NCBI GenBank assembly: GCA_948473115.1
Contig: CAOKWI010000033.1
Location: forward strand, 1-44,532
Reading direction: 5' to 3'
Length of the DNA stretch: 44,532 nt
DNA from: an uncultured Lachnospiraceae bacterium
Lineage (GTDB): Bacteria > Bacillota > Clostridia > Lachnospirales > Lachnospiraceae
The position numbers were made by a program, and so were the translations under genes. Under the pieces are notes generated by a model, which saw only the letters and a program-made list of their open reading frames with translations, searched no databases and was not told the DNA's origin. This document shows positions 38,920 to 44,532 of the stretch, in pieces. Each line of letters starts with the position of its first letter. Within the stretch, counting starts at the first letter, position 1.

Positions 38920-40731
38920 ATGAGGAAGAAGATCAAGGAAAAAGGATATGAAATCGCGGTAATGATGGTCTGTGTGGCGGTGTTCTGTTTCTTTGTGTCA
39001 TGCAAACAGGGATTCCACATGGACGAGCTGCTGAGTTTCGAACTTGCCAATGCAGAGTTTAATCCCTGGATCGTTACCACACAGCCGGAGGGCCGGCTGG
39101 CGAAATTCGTGCATCAGGAGATTGACGGGGAGACCTTTGGCGAAACTCTGGGCAATCTTGCGGACACCGTCAGGGATGTGCTGCAAAACCGGGGAAACAG
39201 TAAGCTCTTGAACTATAAGGCGGATGTGTATGAGGAGCCGGTCTGGATCACTTCGGAACAGTTCTCCGATTACATCACCGTGAAAAGCGGGGATGCCTTC
39301 AACTATCTGTCCGTCTATTTTAATGTAAAGGATGACAACCATCCACCCCTGCACTTTATGGCGCTGCACACCGTGTCCTCCCTGCTTCAGGGCAGGATTT
39401 CCCCATGGATGGGCTGTGTGATCAACATGGCGGCAGTGGTGTGGGTCATGATCCTGCTGTACCGGATCTGCGGTCTGCTGGCGCCAGCCCTTGGGATGGG
39501 GAAGGACGGGCGCAGGATGGGGCTGATGACCGCGCTCTTTTACGGATTGTCCACAGGGGCTCTGGCAACAGTGCTGCTGATCCGCATGTATGGGATGGTG
39601 ACGCTGTGGTGTGTGCTGTATTTTTATCTGATCCTGAAAAAATGGCAGGACGCTTCCTTTGACAGAAAGAACGGGAAGCTGATCCTGGTCACCATGCTGG
39701 GCTTCTGGACCCAATATTTTTTCCTGTTTTATTGTCTGCTGCTGGCAGCGGTGGTCAGCGTGTGTCTGGGGAAGGCCGGACGCAGGCGGGAGCTGTTCTG
39801 TTTCGTGCGTTCCATGGCGACGGCGGCTGTGGTGGGAGTGCTGGTGTTCCCTTTTGCCATTTCTGATGTCTTTTCCAGCGGAAGAGGGGTGGAGGCGCTG
39901 GGTAACCTGTCCCGGGGACTCGCAGGCTACGGGACGCGTCTGGCGGCCTTTGGCGGGATCCTGCTGAACCGGGGGATCGGTTATTATACTCTCTGCCTGG
40001 TCCTTCTGCTGGCGGCAATGGCATGGGCGGGGGGAAGAAAAGGGCGAATGGCGGAAGGTGATCCGGGGCTGAAGGATGCAGAACGGGTTGAGGGGACTGA
40101 AAAACCGGCGGACGGTACGGGGAGGAATCAGAGCGTATTCTGGTGGATGCTTGTGTTCCCTGTGGCGGGCTATTTCCTGCTGGCGGCCAGAATGTCCCCT
40201 TACCTGGTGGATCGCTACATCATGCCGGTCTTTCCCTTTGCGGCGTTACTGCTGATGCTGGTGATCTTTAAACTCATTGGGAAAATATATCATGCTTATT
40301 CTGAGAAACAGACTAAGAGGCTGACCGTTGTCGTCTGTCAGATCCTGATTTTGTTCCAGCTGTGGAATCTGGTGTGCTATGACGGCAGCTATCTCTATGA
40401 AGGGTATGGTTTCCAAAGAAGGTTTGCCGAGGAAAATGCGGAATATCCCTGTATCTGTATCTATGACGGGGTAGGCTATTACGAAAATCTGCTGGAGTTT
40501 GCCTCCTATGACAAGTCCCTGCTTCTGACGCTGGGGGAACTGGAAAACAGGGTGGACAGGGAAAGCATTGAGGAATTGGATCAGGTGGTGGTGCTGGTCA
40601 AGGGGGGAGTGGATCCTTTGAAGGTCTGCGATATCCTCTTGGAAACGTATGGGTTTACAATACATCAATACCTGCAGCGGGAGCCCGGTGTCTATGGGGA
40701 CGAAGTGATGATTATGAGAAAGGACACGTAA
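38920..40731 (+). CDS. GT-C membrane glycosyltransferase, PMT-like (603 aa)
   Basis: TM1 (about 12-28) is followed by GFHMDELLSFELAN with D35-E36, the Asp-Glu pair of PMT/ArnT-type enzymes, and later KDDNHPPLHFMALH (138-150), where the HPP-x-H motif follows the loop as in GT39/GT83 relatives. About 11 TMs. The first loop is long (about 30-150). A cytoplasmic loop near 380-412 is charged. The soluble C-terminal part (about 495-603) has no known motif. The ATG at 38920 has AAGGG 7-8 nt upstream; the open frame starts 16 codons earlier. Transfers a sugar from a polyprenyl-phosphate donor outside; acceptor unknown. Confidence 0.8.
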   Translation: MRKKIKEKGYEIAVMMVCVAVFCFFVSCKQGFHMDELLSFELANAEFNPWIVTTQPEGRLAKFVHQEIDGETFGETLGNLADTVRDVLQNRGNSKLLNYKADVYEEPVWITSEQFSDYITVKSGDAFNYLSVYFNVKDDNHPPLHFMALHTVSSLLQGRISPWMGCVINMAAVVWVMILLYRICGLLAPALGMGKDGRRMGLMTALFYGLSTGALATVLLIRMYGMVTLWCVLYFYLILKKWQDASFDRKNGKLILVTMLGFWTQYFFLFYCLLLAAVVSVCLGKAGRRRELFCFVRSMATAAVVGVLVFPFAISDVFSSGRGVEALGNLSRGLAGYGTRLAAFGGILLNRGIGYYTLCLVLLLAAMAWAGGRKGRMAEGDPGLKDAERVEGTEKPADGTGRNQSVFWWMLVFPVAGYFLLAARMSPYLVDRYIMPVFPFAALLLMLVIFKLIGKIYHAYSEKQTKRLTVVVCQILILFQLWNLVCYDGSYLYEGYGFQRRFAEENAEYPCICIYDGVGYYENLLEFASYDKSLLLTLGELENRVDRESIEELDQVVVLVKGGVDPLKVCDILLETYGFTIHQYLQREPGVYGDEVMIMRKDT

Positions 40732-40734
40732 AAT

Positions 40735-41802
40735 TTGACAGTGTTACAGATTTTGGTGGCAGTGATACTGCTGTTGGGAATACCTATGATTGTGGGCAGC
40801 CTGTTTGGGCGGGGTGTGGATCAGGATATGAGGGGGCCGGTCTTCTGGTGGATCAGCGGCCAGATTTTCCTGTGGGCGTGTTTTCAGCTGATCTGTGTGC
40901 CTCTGATCCTGCGGCAGGTTGACTTCAAATACGCCGCAGCCGGATACAACGTGGTACAGGCGCTGGCCGTGCTGGCGGCTGTCGCAATGTGGTTCAGGAA
41001 CAGAAAAAGGGCGTCTGCGGCGGAACGGATCAGGGGATTTGACCGGAAGCGGTCTGTTCGTTCTGTCTTGTGGATCCTGTTCTGGGGGCTTCTGATCTTC
41101 CAGCTGGTGCAGGCAGTCAGGATGACTTACAGAGATGGTGATGATGCCTTTTATGTGGCCATCACTTCTATCACCCAGAATGCCCAGATCATGTACCGCA
41201 AGCTTCCCTACACGGGGTTTGGCACGGAACTGGATGCCAGGCATGGCCTGGCGCCTTTTCCGGTCTGGATCTCCTACCTGGCGGAGATGACGGGAATACG
41301 GGCGGTATCCACTGCCCATGTGGTAGTGCCTGTGGCGCTGATTGCTATGACTTACGGTGTTTTCTATCTGCTTGGTGGAATCCTTTTGCGGGAAAAGAAG
41401 GATGTGCTTCCGCTTTTCCTGATCTTTACGGAACTTCTGGTATTGTTTGGGGATTATTCCTTTTACACGGTGGAGAACTTTATGATCGCCAGGAGCAGGC
41501 AGGGGAAGGCTGCCCTGGGCAGTATTGTGATCCCTGTGCTCCTGCTGCTTTTGCTGCTTCTTCTCCGGCAGCTGCAGGAGGGAGGGTCGGCTTCCCTGAA
41601 ATACTATGTACTGCTCGCCGCCGCCAATGCAGCCGGGTGCCTGTGCAGTACCATGGGAGCCCTGCTGTGCTGTATGCTGGTGGGAATCGCGGGACTCTGT
41701 GGGGCTGTGGCATATAAAAGGTGGAAAATACTGATTCCCATGGCATTCTGCTGCATACCTAATGTGTGTTATGCGTTTTTGTACCTTGTGCTGGGCAGCT
41801 GA
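40735..41802 (+). CDS. DUF6077-like membrane protein (355 aa)
   Basis: I recall the DUF6077 pattern: several TMs, then TYRDGDDAFYVAITS (D134, D136-D137), LPYTGFGTELDARHGLAPFPVW and the end CCIPNVCYAFLYLVL. The acidic DGDD after a TM pair is the GT-C-like site. About nine TMs. The ORF starts with TTG at 40735 (AAAGGA, 10 nt). The stop TGA at 41800 begins a 15-bp repeat. The next protein (41918) reads as a membrane region plus a soluble domain that could form a complex with this one. Other members I recall end at the same place, so it is not obviously truncated. Confidence 0.65.
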   Translation: MTVLQILVAVILLLGIPMIVGSLFGRGVDQDMRGPVFWWISGQIFLWACFQLICVPLILRQVDFKYAAAGYNVVQALAVLAAVAMWFRNRKRASAAERIRGFDRKRSVRSVLWILFWGLLIFQLVQAVRMTYRDGDDAFYVAITSITQNAQIMYRKLPYTGFGTELDARHGLAPFPVWISYLAEMTGIRAVSTAHVVVPVALIAMTYGVFYLLGGILLREKKDVLPLFLIFTELLVLFGDYSFYTVENFMIARSRQGKAALGSIVIPVLLLLLLLLLRQLQEGGSASLKYYVLLAAANAAGCLCSTMGALLCCMLVGIAGLCGAVAYKRWKILIPMAFCCIPNVCYAFLYLVLGS

Positions 41803-41875
41803 TATACCGGGTAACTGATAAGCCTGTGATTGATACGCCGGCAGTTAATGCGCCTGTAACTGATATACCGGTATG
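41800..41875 (+). repeat. 15-bp tandem repeat, five units, each beginning with a stop triplet
   Basis: Units 41800-41815 (16 nt), 41816-41830, 41831-41845, 41846-41860 and 41861-41875 follow TGATAYRCCKGTRAY. The first TGA is the stop codon of the DUF6077-like gene, so the spacer appears to be made by repeated duplication of the gene's end. Confidence 0.75.
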
Positions 41876-41917
41876 CCAGTGAGGCACCGGATTGACCGGG
41901 ATGAATGGAGAGGGCTT

Positions 41918-42679
41918 ATGTGGAATATTGCGACAGATCTTTTTCGGGAATATGCGGGTACAGGGTTGATTGTGATGCTTTACCTGTTGGCGTTAATCTA
42001 CCTGTGGGTGAAAGAAGAAAGAAAATACGTCAGGATCCTGTTCCTGTACGTGCCTGTGATCCTTCTGCTTCTGTATTTTAATCCGCTGTTTGCGAAAGTG
42101 CTGTACCATCTGGCGGAGGGTGAGATCTACTACCGGATTCTTTGGCTGCTTCCTGTTACGGTGACCATTGCCTTTGCCGCATCCGAAATCTACAGCCGGC
42201 TTCCGGAGGGGCGCAGGACTCTGTTCGGACTGGCAGCGGCGGCCGGGATCGTGGTTTCCGGCAGTTACATCTATAACAATCCGTACTTTGAGAAAGCGGA
42301 AAACCTGTATCATATGCCGGACAGTGTGGTGCACATCTGTGACGCCATTGCGGTGCCCGGAAGGGAGGTACAGGCGGCCTTCCCACTGGAACTGGTACAG
42401 TTTGTGCGGCAGTATGATCCTACCGTCTGCATGCCTTACGGGCGGGAAATGACCGTGGATCGCTGGCACCGCTGGAGTGAGCTCCCCAGTGAGATGGAGA
42501 AGGATACCATTGACCTGGACCGCCTTGCCCCGCTGGCAAAGGCGGAGGGGTGTCATTACGTCATCCTGCCGGAAGATAAATTAATGACAGGAGTCCTAGC
42601 TGAGTATAATTGGGAAGTTTTTGGCAGGACGGACGGGTACGTAATCTACCGGGATATGGATTTCAGCCTGGAGTTCTGA
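41918..42679 (+). CDS. Membrane protein with soluble C-terminal domain, partner of the DUF6077-like protein (253 aa)
   Basis: Four or five TMs (about 12-120) with the loop LAEGEIYYRILWLLPVT, then an outside domain with YNNPYFEKAENLYHMPD, VVHICDAIAVPGREV and PYGREMTVDRW. Not named with confidence. It resembles the C-terminal half of large GT-C proteins, and with the gene before it would make one complete protein, which suggests a two-subunit arrangement or an old split. ATG 41918 has GGAGAGGG close upstream; an ATG 15 codons earlier lacks a ribosome binding site and lies at the edge of the repeat. It is the last plus-strand gene of the locus and ends at a strong bidirectional terminator. Confidence 0.65.
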   Translation: MWNIATDLFREYAGTGLIVMLYLLALIYLWVKEERKYVRILFLYVPVILLLLYFNPLFAKVLYHLAEGEIYYRILWLLPVTVTIAFAASEIYSRLPEGRRTLFGLAAAAGIVVSGSYIYNNPYFEKAENLYHMPDSVVHICDAIAVPGREVQAAFPLELVQFVRQYDPTVCMPYGREMTVDRWHRWSELPSEMEKDTIDLDRLAPLAKAEGCHYVILPEDKLMTGVLAEYNWEVFGRTDGYVIYRDMDFSLEF

Positions 42680-42694
42680 TATCATCCTGCTTCG

Positions 42695-42753
42695 TCAAAT
42701 GCCCTGCCTGAATAAGGAACTGTTAAGTTTTAACAGTTCCTTAAGGCATTTGA
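42695..42753. terminator. Bidirectional terminator between convergent genes
   Basis: A perfect 13-bp stem AAGGAACTGTTAA / TTAACAGTTCCTT (42714-42726 with 42730-42742) with a GTT loop lies inside an outer 9-bp stem TCAAATGCC / GGCATTTGA (42695-42703 with 42745-42753). It separates 41918-42679 (plus) from 42764-43903 (minus). T-runs are short, but the stem is very stable. Its TGCCCTGCCTG stretch is shared with the palindrome family at 5305 and 38864. Confidence 0.7.
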
Positions 42754-42763
42754 TGAACCTACG

Positions 42764-43903
42764 TCATTGCTGCGGTATCTGATCCTGATCATAATAGTAC
42801 AGTGCATACACAAAGCGCTTGGCAATCTCCCTGCGTCCGGCAACGTTTAAGTGCAGGTTGTCAATCAGGTAATCCTTGGCATTGTCTTCCGTGATAGTGC
42901 CGTAAAGGTGATCTACAAAAGAAACACGTCTCGTTGCGCAGGAGCCGTATTCCTTGATGACATATGTGGAAAGGACATCCTGTCCGTATCTGGTAATATC
43001 GCTGCTGATATAGTCTCCGTTCTCATCCAGCTGGTCGGAAAAGGCATAGGGCGGCGACATCACGATAATGCGGATATGCGGGTATATGTCCTGCAGCATT
43101 TCGATTCCCGCCTCCAGGTTGCCTGTAAACTGCTCAATATCCGTGTCGTTCTGGTCGCTGTACATTTCATGTCCCAGGAGATAGTCGGTAGCGTCATACA
43201 GCACAGTGATTACGTCCACAGTGCTGAAATCCAGCGTGGCCAGGGTGTTGATCACCTGATCCGCCTCAGGGGGAACAGCGTCGCCCAGGGTTTCCTTTGC
43301 CGTTTCAAAGGTGTACATCGTATCGCTTCCGCAGGCAAGCATGACCAGCCAGTAGAAGGTGTAGACGTCCATGGGAGATTCGGAAGGGAGGATGGCAGCG
43401 CGCTGGGAAGCCATGTAGCTGCCGCTGATGGAGCAGTTGTATATGGTGGCGCCGGTCATCTCTCCGATGATATTTGCGAGGCCGTCTTTCGAATCCGCGT
43501 CGTCTGCAAAGGGAGCGTTTCCGAAAGCGACGATGGTCAGGCCGTCTTCATAATTTGTTTCCATGCGGTTCCCGTCGCGGTCCATCAATGGCAGGATCTC
43601 GTCAAAAGTATCCTCATAGGTGCCCGGGCCGTCCTTGAAGATTTCCTCCAGATCTACGCGCTTTCCAAAGTTCATGAATTTATAGGCAATGCCACAGACA
43701 AAGACAATAAAAGTGATCAGCAGTACAAGGTGTATGCTGATACGCGGAAAACGTCTTTTGGGGGAGGGGGTGCCAGAAGGAAAATCCTCCCCGTCGCCGT
43801 AATACTCTTCTTCGCCTGCCGGTGCGTCTGTGGGAAAATCATTTTCATCCAGGTCAATTATTTCAAGGTCAGGTATGTTATGTTCCTCAGTTCCTTTTTT
43901 CAT
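42764..43903 (-). CDS. Membrane-anchored SGNH-fold protein lacking the Ser nucleophile (379 aa)
   Basis: A 50-residue acidic cytoplasmic head, one TM (about 56-77) and an outside SGNH-type domain. Block I, normally GDS, reads VAFGNAPFADD (G128-N129-A130), so the nucleophile Ser is Ala. Block II is SGSYMAS, block III is YDATDY (T239-D240) instead of GxND, and block V keeps D348 and H351 (DNLHLN). The fold is preserved, so it may bind a glycan or use other chemistry rather than act as a standard esterase. I recall similar AFGNAPFADD sequences in other Lachnospiraceae. GAGGAG precedes the ATG. It may share a regulatory region with the divergent gene at 44230. Confidence 0.8.
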   Translation of the reverse strand: MKKGTEEHNIPDLEIIDLDENDFPTDAPAGEEEYYGDGEDFPSGTPSPKRRFPRISIHLVLLITFIVFVCGIAYKFMNFGKRVDLEEIFKDGPGTYEDTFDEILPLMDRDGNRMETNYEDGLTIVAFGNAPFADDADSKDGLANIIGEMTGATIYNCSISGSYMASQRAAILPSESPMDVYTFYWLVMLACGSDTMYTFETAKETLGDAVPPEADQVINTLATLDFSTVDVITVLYDATDYLLGHEMYSDQNDTDIEQFTGNLEAGIEMLQDIYPHIRIIVMSPPYAFSDQLDENGDYISSDITRYGQDVLSTYVIKEYGSCATRRVSFVDHLYGTITEDNAKDYLIDNLHLNVAGRREIAKRFVYALYYYDQDQIPQQ

Positions 43904-44229
43904 TTTGCTCCTCGTTTCTCTTCTTTAGAACTATAGGCTTAGAACGATTACTTTTATAAATTTTCTCTCAAAAACAATTATAACCATTTTACTATTATGT
44001 GGGTAGAAAGTCCATTATATTAATCCGATTTAAGAAGATTTAAGAATTTATGAAGAAATGCTGTATCTGCTTGAAGTACAGCGGAGGCAATGCTATAATG
44101 TTACAAATTTGTTAAATTCAAGGATAATGCGTTTATGGACAGTCCAGCGTGTTAACCGGATTACTTTCAGGCATGATGTCAGGTTAAATGTAATCCGGTC
44201 ACTGCACTGGATCGGAAAGGGCACGGGAT
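43904..44229. other. Divergent intergenic region, 326 bp
   Basis: No gene. It holds the strong plus-strand promoter at 44071-44099 and a weak minus-strand TATAAT (43977-43982) that may serve the SGNH-fold gene. Very AT-rich between 43920 and 44060. Confidence 0.5.
44071..44099 (+). promoter_or_regulatory. Strong promoter of the acidic repeat protein gene
   Basis: TTGAAG (44071-44076), 17-nt spacer, extended -10 TGCTATAAT (hexamer 44094-44099). The expected start near 44106 leaves a leader of about 124 nt. Confidence 0.8.
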
Positions 44230-44532
44230 ATGAAGAAATTGTTCAACCATACAAAGAAGCCGGTGGAGGATTGGAAAGGTTATGACGAGGAAGATTATGA
44301 CTGGGATGCATCGGATGGGGAGATATACGGGGAAGAAGATTACGACGGGGAAGAACTTTATATAGAAGATGATACGGAAGAGCAGTCCGCGGATCTGTAT
44401 TACGAGGAAGCGGAGCCCCTTGAAGAGGCGGAATATTACGAGGAAGCGGAGCCCCTTGAAGAGGCGGAATATTACGGGGAAGCGGAGCCCCTTGAAGAGG
44501 CGGAATATTACGGGGAAGCGGAGCCCCTTGAA
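44230..44532 (+). CDS. Acidic repeat protein, N-terminal part only (at least 101 aa)
   Basis: Truncated by the window end: no stop codon. It starts MKKLFNHTKKPVEDWKGYDEE (ATG 44230, GGAAAGGG 9 nt upstream) and then becomes extremely acidic and Tyr-rich. From residue 57 it repeats the 12-residue unit YYEEAEPLEEAE. The head is cytoplasmic-like (no signal peptide in the visible part). The SGNH-fold protein at 42764 also has an acidic Tyr-containing head before its TM, so this gene may encode a membrane protein with a similar head. Function cannot be told from the visible part. Confidence 0.65.
   Translation, partial: MKKLFNHTKKPVEDWKGYDEEDYDWDASDGEIYGEEDYDGEELYIEDDTEEQSADLYYEEAEPLEEAEYYEEAEPLEEAEYYGEAEPLEEAEYYGEAEPLE
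44398..44532 (+). repeat. 36-bp in-frame tandem repeat, at least 3.75 units
   Basis: Near-identical 36-nt units begin at 44398, 44434, 44470 and 44506 and run off the window. They differ by one base (GAG or GGG, Glu or Gly). Such low divergence suggests recent expansion and possible length variation between strains. Confidence 0.85.

Noticed and set aside
42851..43936. 361-codon plus-strand frame over the SGNH-fold gene
   Set aside because: Antisense shadow; the minus-strand gene has TM, SGNH blocks and a ribosome binding site.

Overview
The window looks like a chromosomal segment of a Lachnospiraceae-type Firmicute (Clostridia). The evidence is AGGAGG-type ribosome binding sites, frequent TTG and GTG starts, and membrane protein families recognised mainly from Lachnospiraceae (DUF6020-, DUF6044- and DUF6077-like). 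This placement comes from recalled family knowledge; no search was run. There are no rRNA or tRNA genes, insertion sequences or CRISPR arrays that I can support.

Left edge (1-2230): an AT-richer flank with a small secreted protein, a BlaI/MecI-type repressor whose own promoter carries a palindrome (both on the minus strand), and a divergent TIR-domain gene whose first codons look frameshifted.

Main body (2396-42679): a surface-glycan assembly locus of about 40 kb, nearly all on the plus strand. It holds (1) twelve polytopic membrane proteins with a GT-C-like layout, each with acidic residues in or near the first predicted outside loop: PMT/ArnT-like, two GtrII-like, two DUF6044-like, one DUF6020-like, one DUF6077-like and several unassigned; (2) six GT2 glycosyltransferases, three or four of the DPM1/GtrB/ArnC type that would load single sugars on undecaprenyl phosphate; (3) nucleotide-sugar genes: pseudaminic acid genes pseF, pseI and pseG with a hexapeptide acetyltransferase between pseF and pseI, wecE (dTDP-Fuc4N transaminase), a second DegT aminotransferase paired with a GNAT acetyltransferase, and an FAD-dependent oxidoreductase; (4) a GT52/sialyltransferase-like enzyme, the best candidate for adding the nonulosonic acid; (5) a type I ABC exporter that could flip a lipid-linked glycan; (6) SGNH/GDSL hydrolase-like proteins anchored in the membrane, candidates for extracellular O-acylation or deacylation.

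Right edge (42764-44532): an SGNH-fold protein that has lost its Ser nucleophile, divergent from a strong promoter driving an acidic, repeat-rich protein that runs off the window.

Working model (inference): cytoplasmic GT2 enzymes and the GT52-like enzyme build a core and load undecaprenyl-phosphate sugars, the ABC protein flips material, and the many GT-C enzymes decorate the glycan outside, followed by SGNH tailoring. The spacers are unusual: several are built of 15-20 nt tandem repeats carrying stop codons and Shine-Dalgarno-like motifs, and others hold multi-hairpin elements or small repeated palindromes.
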